From Rhodoferax sp. (lineage in GTDB: Bacteria; Pseudomonadota; Gammaproteobacteria; Burkholderiales; Burkholderiaceae_C): a stretch of 64,000 nt of DNA. The notes under the pieces are model-generated. The model did no database searches. It was given only the letters and a program-made list of their open reading frames with translations, and had not been told where the DNA came from. The DNA lies in assembly GCA_008015235.1 (NCBI GenBank), contig SSFF01000001.1, positions 1-64,000 on the forward strand, in the 5' to 3' direction. Positions 30,617 through 44,030 of this stretch are shown here, one piece after another. A program made the position numbers and the translations under genes. Within the stretch, counting starts at the first letter, position 1; each line of letters opens with the position of its first letter.

Positions 30617-31327
30617 TCAGGGTGCGAGGTAAGAGGCGAGCTTTTGGCCCAGGATGTCGGCGGCATCCTGCCACGCGACCTGGACGCCGATTGTAGAAAG
30701 GTCAACCGTGCGCAGCCCGTTGTAGCCGCAGGGGTTGATACGCAAGTAGGGTTCCAGGTCCATGGCCACGTTCAGGGCCACGCCGTGGTAGGTGCAGTTG
30801 CGGCTGATCTTGATGCCCAGTGCGCCAATCTTGCCCAGGCCGGTGAAATCGGGCTCCAGCGCTTCGCTGCCGGGCACTTTCTTCTGCGGCCGCTGCGGCA
30901 GCGGCGTGTGGCCAAACGGATCATCCAGGCGCACGTAGATGCCCGGTGCGCCGCCCACGCGGTGGCCGGTGACGCCAAAGTGCAGCAGCGTGCGGATGAC
31001 GGCCTCTTCGATGCGGTAGACGTATTCCTTCACGAAGTAGCCGGCGCGCTGCAGGTTGATGAGCGGGTAGCCCACCACCTGACCGGGGCCGTGGTAGGTG
31101 ACCTGGCCGCCGCGGTTGGTCTGCACCACCGGAATGTCGCCGGGCAGGAAGATGTGCTCGGGCTTGCCCGCCAGCCCCTGGGTGAAGACCGGTGGGTGCT
31201 CACAAATCCATAGCTCATCACGCACATCCTGTGCGGGCTCGCGGCTTCTTTGGCTGGTAAATGCCTGCATGGCGGCGTAGGTGGGCGCATAGTCCACCCG
31301 GCCGAGCTGCTTGACGACGATGTCCAT
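30617..31327 (-). CDS. lipB: Octanoyltransferase (lipoate-protein ligase B)
   Basis: A 236-residue LipB with the family blocks [33 protein letters not shown] and [18 protein letters not shown] (catalytic Lys), and the catalytic Cys in NPCGYNGL. It transfers octanoate from acyl-carrier protein to lipoyl domains. It lies between the DUF493 gene and lipA, all on the minus strand. Confidence 0.96.
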   Translation of the reverse strand: MDIVVKQLGRVDYAPTYAAMQAFTSQRSREPAQDVRDELWICEHPPVFTQGLAGKPEHIFLPGDIPVVQTNRGGQVTYHGPGQVVGYPLINLQRAGYFVKEYVYRIEEAVIRTLLHFGVTGHRVGGAPGIYVRLDDPFGHTPLPQRPQKKVPGSEALEPDFTGLGKIGALGIKISRNCTYHGVALNVAMDLEPYLRINPCGYNGLRTVDLSTIGVQVAWQDAADILGQKLASYLAP

Positions 31328-31336
31328 GTGCAGGCC

Positions 31337-31630
31337 TTACAGCACGACCTTGACCATCGGGTGGGTGGACAGCGTACGGTAGAGCTCGTCCAACTGTTCG
31401 CGGCTGGTGGCGGTGATGGTGATGGTCACGCCCAGGTACTTGCCGCTGCTGCTTTCACGCAGCTCGACGGTGGCGGCGTCGAACGTGGGGTCGAATTCCT
31501 TGGCGATGGTGGTGATGGCATGCACCAGTCCGTCCACGCGTTCGCCCATGACCTTGATGGGAAAGCGCGAGGGGTATTCGATGAGCGATTCCTGGCGCGA
31601 CTGGCCGGAGCCGGAGGTGGGGGTGTTCAC
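31337..31630 (-). CDS. DUF493 (YbeD-like) protein
   Basis: A 97-residue protein with the DUF493 pattern: SLIEYPSRFPIKVMGERVDGLV at the start and SSGKYLGVTITITATSREQLDELYRTLSTHPMVKVVL at the end, an ACT-like fold. It is regularly found beside lipB; its function is not known. A GTG at 31630 preceded by AAGGA is the best start. Confidence 0.88.
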   Translation of the reverse strand: MNTPTSGSGQSRQESLIEYPSRFPIKVMGERVDGLVHAITTIAKEFDPTFDAATVELRESSSGKYLGVTITITATSREQLDELYRTLSTHPMVKVVL

Positions 31631-31661
31631 TATGGGGTCCTTGTATGGGAGGCAGCCAGCG

Positions 31662-32552
31662 TCAGTCTTGACCGCTGGCCTCGCGGTAGGCCGCGTACAG
31701 AGCTTGGTAGATGGGGCCGGGCACACCGTTTCCAACCGGGGCGCCGTCGAGCCGGGTGATGGCCAGCACTTCACGTCCGGCCGAAGACAGCAGCAGCTCG
31801 TCAGCCTGGCGAACTTCGTCGCGGGCTATGGGGCGCAGGGTGAACGGGATGTTCAGCGCGGCACAGGTTTCTTCGATGAAGCCATAGCGCACGCCTTCGA
31901 GCACCAGCTGGTTTTTCGGCGGTCCGAAGACCTGACCGTCCTTCACCACCCAGATGTTGCTGCTGGCGCCTTCGCTCAGGAACCCGTCGCGGAACATCAC
32001 CGTTTCCGCCGCACCAGCGTCGACGCTGATCTGGCGTGCAAACACCGCGCCCAGCAGGCTGGTGCTCTTGATGTGCGCCATTTCCCAGCGGAAATCATCG
32101 GCCGTCACACAGGCCACACCCTGGGCCCGCTGCGCGGGGCTGGGCAGCGCCAGCGTGTTGACCATGGCGAACACGGTGGGCGTGAGGCTCGGCACCATGG
32201 CGTGGTCGCGCAGGGCCACGCCGCGCGTGACCTGGAAATACACCATCTGCGCCATTTTTGGGTCAAATTGGCCATTGGCCCGTATGTAATCTGCATGGGC
32301 AGCTAGCAAATTGGTAGCAATTCCAAGCAGATCGGTGGCCGTCATGGCCAGATCGATGCGCACATGCTGCAGGCTGCGTTGCAGGCGTGCCATGTGCTGC
32401 GCAAAACGGAACGGGCGCCCGGCATAGACCGGCACCACCTCGTAAATGCCATCGCCCAGAATGAAACCCCGGTCCATGACGCTGACCTGGGCACGGTCGA
32501 TGCTCGTGTATTCACCGTTCAAATAGCATGGCAGGGCGGGCAGCTGGGACAT
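31662..32552 (-). CDS. PLP-dependent D-amino acid aminotransferase-like enzyme (class IV)
   Basis: A 296-residue fold-type IV aminotransferase. Visible family marks are the N-terminal YLNGEYTSIDRAQVSVMDRGFILGDGIYEV, the PLP lysine in HIKSTSLLGAV, and the C-terminal SSAGREVLAITRLDGAPVG. It is probably a D-amino acid or branched-chain transaminase. It begins the minus-strand group that ends in lipA. A copy of the 41-nt repeat lies inside the gene (32278-32318), coding for part of LLGIATNLLAAHADYIRAN without breaking the frame. Confidence 0.9.
   Translation of the reverse strand: MSQLPALPCYLNGEYTSIDRAQVSVMDRGFILGDGIYEVVPVYAGRPFRFAQHMARLQRSLQHVRIDLAMTATDLLGIATNLLAAHADYIRANGQFDPKMAQMVYFQVTRGVALRDHAMVPSLTPTVFAMVNTLALPSPAQRAQGVACVTADDFRWEMAHIKSTSLLGAVFARQISVDAGAAETVMFRDGFLSEGASSNIWVVKDGQVFGPPKNQLVLEGVRYGFIEETCAALNIPFTLRPIARDEVRQADELLLSSAGREVLAITRLDGAPVGNGVPGPIYQALYAAYREASGQD
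32278..32318 (+). repeat. 41-nt dispersed palindromic element, copy 6 (inside the aminotransferase gene)
   Basis: GCCCGTA (32278-32284), 17-nt spacer, core GCTAGCAAATTGGTAGC (32302-32318). The left flank CAAATTGG matches copy 4. The copy is inside a gene on the opposite strand and is translated without frameshift, adding a segment around LAAHADYIRAN. Confidence 0.85.
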
Positions 32553-32612
32553 CCTCCGATTATCGCCGCCCCTACTTTCTGTTGTCCCGCGCAGGGACGC
32601 TGCGGGGCCGCG

Positions 32613-34220
32613 TCAGACTGGCAGTTCGAGGTAGTGCTGCGCCAACGCTTCGAACGCGGCCAGGTCCGGGTCGATGCCGGTTTCCTCGCGCAGGATGGCG
32701 GCTACGCGCGGGGCCAACTGGGCCGCCAGGCGCGCGTCCAGGAACAGCAGCCGGGCGCGCCGTGCCAGCATGTCCTCGACCGTGATGGCGTACTCAAACC
32801 GTGCGGCAAAGCGCACCATGGCTTCCGTGAGCCCCGGTGCCAGCTCGACGTCGGCGCCGGGCAGGGCGGCCACGGCGGGGGCTTCACTGCCATAGGAGTG
32901 CAGGCCCGGTGCGTCGCACAGCGGATGCACGGTGGCGGTGTCCACATCGCCGCCGACCAGTGGCAACTGCACCGTCACGCCCTTGGGGCGGTTTTCGATC
33001 AGGTAGCGGTTGGCGCAGGCGTCGAGCACGTCCTCGGCCATGGCGCGGTAGGTGGTCCACTTGCCGCCGGTCACGGTGACCAGGCCGCTGCGGCTCACCA
33101 GCACGGTGTGCTCGCGGCTCAGGCCCTTGGTGTTGTCGCCGTCGTCGTCCTGCGGCTTGACCAGCGGGCGCAGGCCCACCCATACACTTTTCACATCGGC
33201 GCGGGTGGGTGCACGGCGCAGGTAGCGGGCCGATTCGCTCAGTATGAAGTCCACTTCTTCCTTGAAGGGGAGTGGTTCGCGCGCCAGGTCGTGGCGCGGG
33301 GTGTCGGTGGTACCCAGGATGACCTTGCCGAGCCAGGGCACGGCAAACAGCACGCGGCCGTCGGCGGTCTTGGGCACCATGAGGGCTGTGTCGCCACCGA
33401 GGAATTCGCGGTCCACCACCAGGTGCACGCCCTGGCTCGGTGCCACCATGGGCTTGGTCGGGCGGCGACCGTCGTGGGCATTGGCGGTGCCGTCTTTCTC
33501 ACGCAGCGCGTCCACCCAGACGCCGGTGGCGTTGATGACGCAGCTGGCCGCAATCTGGAAGCTTTCGCCGCCCAGGGTGTCCTGGCACTGCACGCCGCAG
33601 ACCTTGCCGTCGGCATAGAGCAGGTCGGTGGCCTGGCAGTAGTTCACCAGTAGGGCGCCTTGTTCGACCGCGGTGCGGCCGATGGCCAGGGCCATGCGCG
33701 CGTCGTTGAACTGGCCGTCCCAGTATTTGACCCCGCCCTTGAGGCCCTCTGGGCGTGCAGTCGGTAGCAAGCCCAATGTCTTCTCGGTGCCCAGGAACTC
33801 GGTGCTTCCCAGGCCCGCTTTGCCCGCCAACACGTCGTACATGGTCAGGCCAATGCCGTAGAACGGCGCCTCCCACCAGCGGTAAGACGGGGTGACGAAA
33901 GCCAGGGGCTGGGCCAGGTGCGGGGCGTTGCGTAAGAGCGTGGTGCGCTCGTGCAATGCTTCGCGGACCAACGAGATATTGCCCTGCGCCAGATAGCGCA
34001 CGCCGCCATGGACGAGCTTGGTCGCACGCGAGGAAGTGCCCTTGGCGAAGTCGTGCGATTCGATCAGCACCACCTTGAAACCGCGTGCTGCCGCGTCCAG
34101 GGCCACGCCCAGGCCGGTGGCGCCGCCGCCAACCACGGCGATGTCGTACTGCGTGCCTTGGCGCAATTGCGCCAGCAGCGCGGGGCGGGAGGTAGGGGCA
34201 GGGGTACGGGGAGTAATCAT
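32613..34220 (-). CDS. glpD: Aerobic glycerol-3-phosphate dehydrogenase
   Basis: A 535-residue flavoenzyme. The FAD site is VVGGGATGLGVALDAAARG (about residues 31-49), followed by SSRATKLVHGGVRYL and the C-terminal GGKWTTYRAMAEDVLD. It oxidises glycerol 3-phosphate to dihydroxyacetone phosphate at the inner membrane and passes electrons to quinone. It is divergent from glpR and glpK, with probable GlpR operator repeats between. Confidence 0.95.
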   Translation of the reverse strand: MITPRTPAPTSRPALLAQLRQGTQYDIAVVGGGATGLGVALDAAARGFKVVLIESHDFAKGTSSRATKLVHGGVRYLAQGNISLVREALHERTTLLRNAPHLAQPLAFVTPSYRWWEAPFYGIGLTMYDVLAGKAGLGSTEFLGTEKTLGLLPTARPEGLKGGVKYWDGQFNDARMALAIGRTAVEQGALLVNYCQATDLLYADGKVCGVQCQDTLGGESFQIAASCVINATGVWVDALREKDGTANAHDGRRPTKPMVAPSQGVHLVVDREFLGGDTALMVPKTADGRVLFAVPWLGKVILGTTDTPRHDLAREPLPFKEEVDFILSESARYLRRAPTRADVKSVWVGLRPLVKPQDDDGDNTKGLSREHTVLVSRSGLVTVTGGKWTTYRAMAEDVLDACANRYLIENRPKGVTVQLPLVGGDVDTATVHPLCDAPGLHSYGSEAPAVAALPGADVELAPGLTEAMVRFAARFEYAITVEDMLARRARLLFLDARLAAQLAPRVAAILREETGIDPDLAAFEALAQHYLELPV

Positions 34221-34255
34221 GGTGACAGTGCGGCAGGTATGTGACGTTCTATTTT

Positions 34256-34272
34256 ATTCGTTATGATTCGTT
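34256..34272. promoter_or_regulatory. Candidate GlpR operator repeats
   Basis: ATTCGTT occurs twice, at 34256-34262 and 34266-34272, one helical turn apart, in the 131-nt A/T-rich gap between divergent glpD and glpR. A possible inverted half (CGAAT) is at 34299-34303. DeoR-family GlpR proteins bind repeated TTCG-containing half-sites. The match is by eye. Confidence 0.45.
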
Positions 34273-34351
34273 TTGATATTATTTGATTCCAAATTGTGCG
34301 AATACAACGGTGCTGGCTGGTTATCCTACGCTTTTCGCTTAAAAAAGTGCC

Positions 34352-35119
34352 ATGAATCTCAATCCACGCCATTTGGCGCTGCTGGAAGCGGTGCGCAGCA
34401 AGGGGTCGGTCAGCGTCGAGCAGCTGGCCCAGATGTCCGGGGTAACGTTGCAGACGGTGCGCCGCGACGTGCAGCGCCTGGCGGACGAGGGATTGATTGC
34501 ACGCTTCCATGGCGGGGTGCGCGTACCGAACTCGACCACGGAAAACTTGGGCTACCACCAGCGCGAAGGCCTGCATGCAGCGGCCAAAAACCAGATTGCA
34601 TTGAGCATTGCCCGTGCGATCCCCAATGAATGTTCGCTGATTTTGAACATTGGCACCACCACCGAGGCCGTGGCGCGGGCGCTGTTGCAGCACAAGGGTC
34701 TGCGTGTGATCACCAACAACCTCAATGTCGCCGCGATTCTGAGCACCAACCCGAATGCCGAAGTGATTGTGGCGGGTGGCGTGGTGCGCGGGCGCGACCG
34801 CGGCATCGTGGGCGAAGCGGCCGTGGACTTCATCCGCCAGTTCAAGGTCGACATTGCGGTCATCGGCATATCCGGCATCGAGAGTGACGGCACGCTGCGC
34901 GACTACGACTACCGCGAGGTCAAGGTGGCCCAGACCATCATCACCCATGCGCGCGAAGTCTGGCTTGCGGCCGATGCCAGCAAATTCAACCGCCCGGCCA
35001 TGGTGGAAGTGGCGAAGCTGGACAGCATAGACCGGCTGTTTACCGACGCCCCGCCGCCCGCTCCGTTCCCAGCCCTGCTGGAAGAAGCCCAGGTGCATTG
35101 GGAAGTCTGCAAGGGCTGA
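34352..35119 (+). CDS. glpR: DeoR-family glycerol-3-phosphate regulon repressor
   Basis: A 255-residue DeoR-type repressor: N-terminal helix-turn-helix (LLEAVRSKGSVSVEQLAQMSGVTLQTVRRDVQRLADEGLI) and a sugar-phosphate-binding domain (SLILNIGTTTEAVARAL, GIVGEAAVDFI). The first half is typical of GlpR. Its place between glpD and glpK indicates that it senses glycerol 3-phosphate and represses both directions. It runs into glpK with a 33-nt gap. Confidence 0.93.
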   Translation: MNLNPRHLALLEAVRSKGSVSVEQLAQMSGVTLQTVRRDVQRLADEGLIARFHGGVRVPNSTTENLGYHQREGLHAAAKNQIALSIARAIPNECSLILNIGTTTEAVARALLQHKGLRVITNNLNVAAILSTNPNAEVIVAGGVVRGRDRGIVGEAAVDFIRQFKVDIAVIGISGIESDGTLRDYDYREVKVAQTIITHAREVWLAADASKFNRPAMVEVAKLDSIDRLFTDAPPPAPFPALLEEAQVHWEVCKG

Positions 35120-35152
35120 GCATCCTTCACATTCAAACAAAGAGGCAAACGC

Positions 35153-36646
35153 ATGACCTACCTGCTGGCCCTGGACCAGGGCACCTCCAGTTCGCGAAGC
35201 ATCGTGTTCGATGCCCAGGGGCATGCCGTAGCCATGTCGCAGAAGGAGTTGACCCAGCACTACCCGCAACCGGGCTGGGTTGAGCACGATGCGCTGGAGA
35301 TCTGGCGCAGCCAATTGGCCACCGCGCAGGAGGCGCTGCAAAAGGCCGGTATCTCCGCGACCCAGGTGCGCGCCCTGGGTATTACCAACCAGCGTGAAAC
35401 CACGGTGGTATGGGACCGTGTCACGGGCCAACCGATTCACCATGCCATCGTCTGGCAGGACCGCCGTGCCGAGCCGGCCTGCGCTGCTCTGCGGGCCCAG
35501 GGGCTGGCTGACACCATTCGCGCCAAGACCGGCTTGGTGGTCGATGCGTATTTCTCGGGAACCAAGCTGAAATGGCTGCTCGACAACGTGCCGGGAGTCC
35601 GGGCCCGCGCCGAGAATGGTGAGCTGGCCTTTGGCACCATCGACAGCTGGCTGATCTGGTGCCTGACAGAAGGCAAGGTTCACGCCACCGACGTCAGCAA
35701 TGCGTCGCGCACCATGCTGTTCAACGTTCACACCAACGCCTGGGACGAAGAGCTGCTGCGCGCACTGGACATCCCCAAGGCGTTGATGCCATCGGTGCGG
35801 CCTTCCAGTGCGCTCTACGGTGAAACTGCGGCTTCAGTACTGGGTGGCGCCATACCGATTGGCGGTGTTGCCGGTGACCAGCAAAGTGCCTTGTTCGGCC
35901 AGGCCTGCTTCAGCGCCGGCATGGCCAAGAACACCTATGGCACCGGCTGCTTCATGCTGATGCACACCGGCGATAAATTCCAGACCTCGGGCAACGGCCT
36001 GCTTACCACCAGTGCTGCGCAGGTGGGATTGGCGCCCGAGTACGCACTGGAGGGTAGTGTCTTTGTCGGCGGCGCCGTGGTGCAGTGGCTGCGCGACGGG
36101 CTCAACGCCATCAAGGGTAGCAACGAGGTGCAATCGCTGGCGCAAAGCGTTCCCGACTCGGGCGGTGTCATCGTGGTACCGGCCTTTACCGGCCTGGGCG
36201 CGCCGTACTGGCAGCCCGATGCACGCGGCACCATCACCGGTCTGACCCGGGGCAGCACACTGGCCCACATCGCCCGTGCGGCGCTTGAAAGCATTGCCTA
36301 CCAGAGTGCTGCACTGCTGCAGGCCATGAGCCGTGACGCGGTGCAGGCCGGGGCCATGGCTGTGACCGAATTGCGCGTCGACGGAGGGGCCTGCGTCAAC
36401 GATCTGCTGATGCAGTTCCAGGCGGACCTGCTGGGCATTCCGGTGGTGCGTCCGCAAGTGACGGAAACCACGGCACTGGGTGCGGCCTACTTGGCCGGTC
36501 TGGCGACCGGTGTCTACAGCGGGACGGCCGAACTGTCAGGCCAGTGGCGCGCCGAGCGCCGCTTCCTGCCGACCATGCCCCGAAACCGTGCACTGGAGCT
36601 GATGCAGCAGTGGGAGCATGCGGTGCGCCAGGCCACTGCGGCCTGA
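35153..36646 (+). CDS. glpK: Glycerol kinase
   Basis: A 497-residue FGGY-family kinase with the phosphate-1 loop [16 protein letters not shown], the substrate region [12 protein letters not shown], and the C-terminal [28 protein letters not shown]. It phosphorylates glycerol to glycerol 3-phosphate, the substrate of GlpD. The facilitator gene glpF is not next to it in this window. It is co-directional with glpR. A perfect palindrome lies 11 nt after its stop. Confidence 0.97.
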   Translation: MTYLLALDQGTSSSRSIVFDAQGHAVAMSQKELTQHYPQPGWVEHDALEIWRSQLATAQEALQKAGISATQVRALGITNQRETTVVWDRVTGQPIHHAIVWQDRRAEPACAALRAQGLADTIRAKTGLVVDAYFSGTKLKWLLDNVPGVRARAENGELAFGTIDSWLIWCLTEGKVHATDVSNASRTMLFNVHTNAWDEELLRALDIPKALMPSVRPSSALYGETAASVLGGAIPIGGVAGDQQSALFGQACFSAGMAKNTYGTGCFMLMHTGDKFQTSGNGLLTTSAAQVGLAPEYALEGSVFVGGAVVQWLRDGLNAIKGSNEVQSLAQSVPDSGGVIVVPAFTGLGAPYWQPDARGTITGLTRGSTLAHIARAALESIAYQSAALLQAMSRDAVQAGAMAVTELRVDGGACVNDLLMQFQADLLGIPVVRPQVTETTALGAAYLAGLATGVYSGTAELSGQWRAERRFLPTMPRNRALELMQQWEHAVRQATAA

Positions 36647-36657
36647 GTCTGACGCGA

Positions 36658-36671
36658 GTCTTATATAAGAC
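36658..36671. promoter_or_regulatory. 14-bp perfect palindrome upstream of the ATP synthase promoter
   Basis: GTCTTATATAAGAC lies 11 nt after glpK and 27 nt upstream of the -35 of the atp promoter. A palindrome of this form is likely an operator; from memory, similar TCTTATATAAGA sites precede central-metabolism genes in this family, but I cannot verify that here. Confidence 0.5.
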
Positions 36672-36698
36672 ATAAAACAACAAACCTCTGTCCCCCTA

Positions 36699-36726
36699 TT
36701 GGCGTCCCCGGGTTTCTACGTATAAT
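36699..36726 (+). promoter_or_regulatory. Sigma-70 promoter of the ATP synthase operon
   Basis: TTGGCG (36699-36704) and a consensus TATAAT (36721-36726), 16 bp apart, lie 56 nt before atpI. It is the only strong promoter-like sequence before the atp genes. Confidence 0.7.
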
Positions 36727-36781
36727 CGCGGGCTGTGCAGGAAACACGCCCGGTAACCTGGGTGTAATTCGACTAAGGACA

Positions 36782-37252
36782 ATGGCGCAAGTTGCAGACT
36801 CCGGTGAGGAGGAATTCACCCCCCTGACGGCCGAGCAAGCGCAAGCCCTTCGTGAGCAGAATCCCTCGGTATCCCCCTGGTGGGTCGTCTTGGGGCAGGT
36901 GGTGGTTGGCGCCATTGTGGTGCTGGCGGCCTGGCTCCTGACGGGTAGCGTGGGTGTTGCCAGGTCGTGTGCTTGGGGTGTTCTGGCGGTTGTGCTGCCA
37001 GCGGTCTTGTTTGCACGCGGGTTGACCGGGCAGTTTGCGCGGGCCAATCCAGGTACTGCGGTTGCCAGCTTCTTCGTGTGGGAGTTGGCCAAGATCGTGG
37101 TCACGGTGGGCGTGATGTATGCCGCCTACCGGTTTGAGGGGAATTTGAACTGGCTGGCCATGTTGGCGGGCCTGGTGTTGACGATGAAGGTGTACTGGCT
37201 GGCGCTGGGTTTCAAGCCCAAGGCAAGTGTGGTACGAAATAAAAACGCCTAA
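36782..37252 (+). CDS. atpI: ATP synthase subunit I
   Basis: A 156-residue membrane protein with about four hydrophobic segments (for example WWVVLGQVVVGAIVVLAAWLL and WLAMLAGLVLTMKVYWLAL). AtpI is a non-structural protein that assists assembly of the c-ring. It opens the atp operon, as in other beta-proteobacteria. The ATG follows AAGGA. Confidence 0.88.
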   Translation: MAQVADSGEEEFTPLTAEQAQALREQNPSVSPWWVVLGQVVVGAIVVLAAWLLTGSVGVARSCAWGVLAVVLPAVLFARGLTGQFARANPGTAVASFFVWELAKIVVTVGVMYAAYRFEGNLNWLAMLAGLVLTMKVYWLALGFKPKASVVRNKNA

Positions 37253-37278
37253 CGGCAAAGAGTAAATGCGAGTAACGG

Positions 37279-38163
37279 ATGTCTGAACACGCAGCGCAAC
37301 AGGGCCCCACCGCAGGTGAGTACATTGGGCACCATCTGACCCACTGGCAAACCGGGCATCAATCGGGAGTGATTGATTTCTCTGTATACAACATCGATTC
37401 GATCATCTGGTCGATCTTTGTGGGTGTGTTGGGTTTGTTTGTCATGTGGCGTGTTGCCCGCAGTGTGACGGCAGGTGTTCCGGGGCGCATGCAGGCGGCT
37501 GTCGAGATCCTGCTGGAAATGGTGGATACGCAGGCGCGTGGCATCATTCACAATGCCGAGTCGCGCAAGTTTGTGGGTCCTTTGGCCTTGGCAGTGTTTG
37601 TCTGGGTTTTGCTGATGAACTCCATGGACTTCTTGCCTGTCGATCTGATTCCTTTGGTTTGGCAGATGATCTATGGTGCTGCAGGCCATGATCCGCACCA
37701 TGCCTACATGCGTGTGGTGCCGACCGCCGATCTGTCGACTACCTTGGCCATGTCCACTGGTGTGTTGCTGGTCTGCTTGTACTACAACATCAAGATCAAG
37801 GGTGCTGGTGGCTGGGCGCACGAGTTGGTGACCGCCCCGTTCGGTACCAGCAAGAATCCTCTGTTTGCCTTGATTTTGGGTGTGCTGAACTTCGGCATGC
37901 AATTGATTGAGTTCACCGCCAAGACCGTTTCGCACGGCATGCGGTTGTTCGGGAATATGTACGCTGGCGAGCTGGTGTTCATGTTGATTGCGCTCATGGG
38001 TGCAGTCGGTTTTGGGTCGGCTACGGGCGTCGTTCTGTGGTTGGGGCATGTGCTGGCGGGTGCTGGCTGGGCAATCTTTCACATCCTGATCGTTGCTCTG
38101 CAGGCGTTCATCTTCATGATGCTGACCTTGGTGTATGTGGGTCAGGCCCACGATCACCACTGA
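37279..38163 (+). CDS. atpB: ATP synthase Fo subunit a
   Basis: A 294-residue, five- to six-span membrane protein. The essential arginine of the proton path is in the segment HGMRLFGNMYAGELVFMLI. It also has the start TAGEYIGHHLTHWQTG, typical of this group. Subunit a forms the two proton half-channels against the c-ring. It lies between atpI and atpE. Confidence 0.96.
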   Translation: MSEHAAQQGPTAGEYIGHHLTHWQTGHQSGVIDFSVYNIDSIIWSIFVGVLGLFVMWRVARSVTAGVPGRMQAAVEILLEMVDTQARGIIHNAESRKFVGPLALAVFVWVLLMNSMDFLPVDLIPLVWQMIYGAAGHDPHHAYMRVVPTADLSTTLAMSTGVLLVCLYYNIKIKGAGGWAHELVTAPFGTSKNPLFALILGVLNFGMQLIEFTAKTVSHGMRLFGNMYAGELVFMLIALMGAVGFGSATGVVLWLGHVLAGAGWAIFHILIVALQAFIFMMLTLVYVGQAHDHH

Positions 38164-38218
38164 GTTTTGTCAGTTTGTTTTTTGTTTTCTTGTTAACTTA
38201 AATCCATAGGAGCTCTAA
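38164..38218 (+). promoter_or_regulatory. U-rich translation-initiation region of atpE
   Basis: The 55-nt gap before atpE is T-rich (GTTTGTTTTTTGTTTTCTTG) and ends with a strong AGGAG ribosome-binding site 7 nt from the ATG. In E. coli a U-rich atpE leader raises translation to meet the c-subunit copy number; the same is likely here. Confidence 0.55.
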
Positions 38219-38467
<249 letters not shown>

Positions 38468-38502
38468 TACTTTCGCCTTTCCTTACCTAGAGAGGTGTTG
38501 TT

Positions 38503-38973
38503 GTGAGTATTAACGCAACATTCTGGGCACAGATGGTGGTATTCGCCATCTTGGTGCTCTTCACGATGAAATTCGTGTGGCCGCCGATCACCAAAGCGCT
38601 CGACGAGCGCGCCGCAAAAATTGCGGAAGGTCTGGCTGCTTCCGATCGTGCCAAGGCTGAGTTGTCTGCCGCTAACAAGCGTGTGGATGATGAATTGGCC
38701 AAGTCGCGCACCGAAAACGCTGCGCGCCTGGCCGATGCCGAGCGCCGTGCGGTGACCATTGTGGAAGAAGCAAAGGCCAAGGCAACCGAAGAGGGCAACA
38801 AAATCATTGCTGCCGCCAAGGTTGAAGCAGAACAGCAGACTGTGAAGGCGCGCGAGGCGCTGCGTGAACAGGTTGCTGCATTGGCTGTCAAGGGTGCCGA
38901 GCAGATTCTTCGTAAGGAAGTGAATGCTGGTGTGCACGCTGACTTGCTGAGCCGCTTGAAGACTGAGCTGTAA
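38503..38973 (+). CDS. atpF: ATP synthase Fo subunit b
   Basis: A 156-residue protein with one N-terminal membrane span ([25 protein letters not shown]) and a long charged coiled coil ([20 protein letters not shown] and onward). Two copies form the outer stalk that holds F1. A GTG at 38503 is the start. It is followed by atpH 9 nt later. Confidence 0.96.
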   Translation: MSINATFWAQMVVFAILVLFTMKFVWPPITKALDERAAKIAEGLAASDRAKAELSAANKRVDDELAKSRTENAARLADAERRAVTIVEEAKAKATEEGNKIIAAAKVEAEQQTVKAREALREQVAALAVKGAEQILRKEVNAGVHADLLSRLKTEL

Positions 38974-38982
38974 GAGGACGCT

Positions 38983-39513
38983 ATGGCTGAACTTGCCACA
39001 ATCGCCCGGCCCTACGCAGAAGCCTTGTTCAAGGCCTCTGCGGCCGACCTGCCTGCCGTTGCTGGCTGGCTGGATGAGCTTGCTGAAATTGCCAAAAATG
39101 AGCAGTTGCAGCAGTTTGCCAACAATCCCAATGTCAAGGCCGAGCAGGTCTTTGACTTGGTGGTCGGTGTGGCGAAATCCCCTTTGGGAGATCGCGCTAA
39201 GAATTTCTTGCGTACCGTGATCGACAATGGTCGTGTCGCCGTTTTGCCGGAAATCGCAGTGCAGTTTCGCGCCTTGAAAAATGCGCAAAGCGGATCATCC
39301 GATGCGGTGGTGTTCAGCGCATTCCCAGTAGATGCATCGGCCTTGGCCGAAGTGCAGGCAACGCTCGAAAAGAAGTTTGGTCGCAAACTCAACCTCACCG
39401 TTGATTTGCAGCCCGATCTGATTGGCGGCATTCGCGTGGTGGTGGGTGATGAGGTGCTCGACACGTCCGTCAAAGCCCGTCTGGAACAAATGAAAGTGGT
39501 GTTGACAGCCTGA
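38983..39513 (+). CDS. atpH: ATP synthase F1 subunit delta
   Basis: A 176-residue delta subunit starting [19 protein letters not shown], with the C-terminal block [25 protein letters not shown]. It joins the b stalk to the top of the alpha-beta hexamer. It has the normal gene place between atpF and atpA. Confidence 0.96.
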   Translation: MAELATIARPYAEALFKASAADLPAVAGWLDELAEIAKNEQLQQFANNPNVKAEQVFDLVVGVAKSPLGDRAKNFLRTVIDNGRVAVLPEIAVQFRALKNAQSGSSDAVVFSAFPVDASALAEVQATLEKKFGRKLNLTVDLQPDLIGGIRVVVGDEVLDTSVKARLEQMKVVLTA

Positions 39514-39561
39514 GGCGCAAGCCCTTGCTGTTAACCAAAACAAGGAAAGAAGGAAAGAGTC

Positions 39562-41115
<1,554 letters not shown>

Positions 41116-41180
41116 TTCGGAAACGTAAGACTTTCACGTCTACATCAAACTACGAATCCGTCTAAGCAAAAGGGGCTACT

Positions 41181-43507
<2,327 letters not shown>

Positions 43508-43520
43508 TCGGCGGTAAATC

Positions 43521-43937
43521 ATGAGCACCATCCACGTTGATGTTGTCAGTGCCGAGGAGTCCATCTTCTCGGGCGAGGCCAAGTTTGTGGCCCTGCCCGG
43601 TGAAGCCGGTGAACTCGGTATTTACCCCCGCCATACACCCTTGATCACCCGCATCAAGGCCGGATCTGTTCGCATCGAGAAGGCCGATGGCAGCGAAGAG
43701 TTCGTCTTCGTCGCCGGCGGCATTCTGGAAGTGCAGCCCAACTGCGTGACCGTCATGTCCGACACCGCCATCCGTGGCAAGGATCTGGACGATGAGAAGG
43801 CCAACGAAGCCAAGGCTGCTGCCGAAGAGGCATTGAAGAATGCCAAGAGCGAAATCGACTACGCCAAGGCCAGCTCCGAGCTGGCCATCATGGCGGCACA
43901 GATTTCGGCCCTGCGACGCTACCGCCAGAAGCGCTGA
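43521..43937 (+). CDS. atpC: ATP synthase F1 subunit epsilon
   Basis: A 138-residue epsilon subunit with the beta-sandwich start [32 protein letters not shown] and a C-terminal helical pair that can inhibit ATP hydrolysis. It is the last atp gene and is followed by a strong terminator. Confidence 0.96.
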   Translation: MSTIHVDVVSAEESIFSGEAKFVALPGEAGELGIYPRHTPLITRIKAGSVRIEKADGSEEFVFVAGGILEVQPNCVTVMSDTAIRGKDLDDEKANEAKAAAEEALKNAKSEIDYAKASSELAIMAAQISALRRYRQKR

Positions 43938-43961
43938 AACGCGCTCCGTTTGGCAACCCCG

Positions 43962-43992
43962 ACAAAAACCGCCCGTGTGGCGGTTTTGTTCT
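43962..43992 (+). terminator. Intrinsic terminator of the atp operon
   Basis: AAAACCGCC (43965-43973) pairs with GGCGGTTTT (43979-43987) around CGTGT, followed by GTTCTTT. It lies 25 nt after the atpC stop. Confidence 0.92.
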
Positions 43993-44030
43993 TTCTGAGG
44001 CACACTGCACTGACCTTCGCGCGCACCGAC

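Noticed and set aside
32364..33653. 429-codon frame on the plus strand opposite glpD and the aminotransferase
   Set aside because: Overlaps two real genes on the other strand and has no family features.
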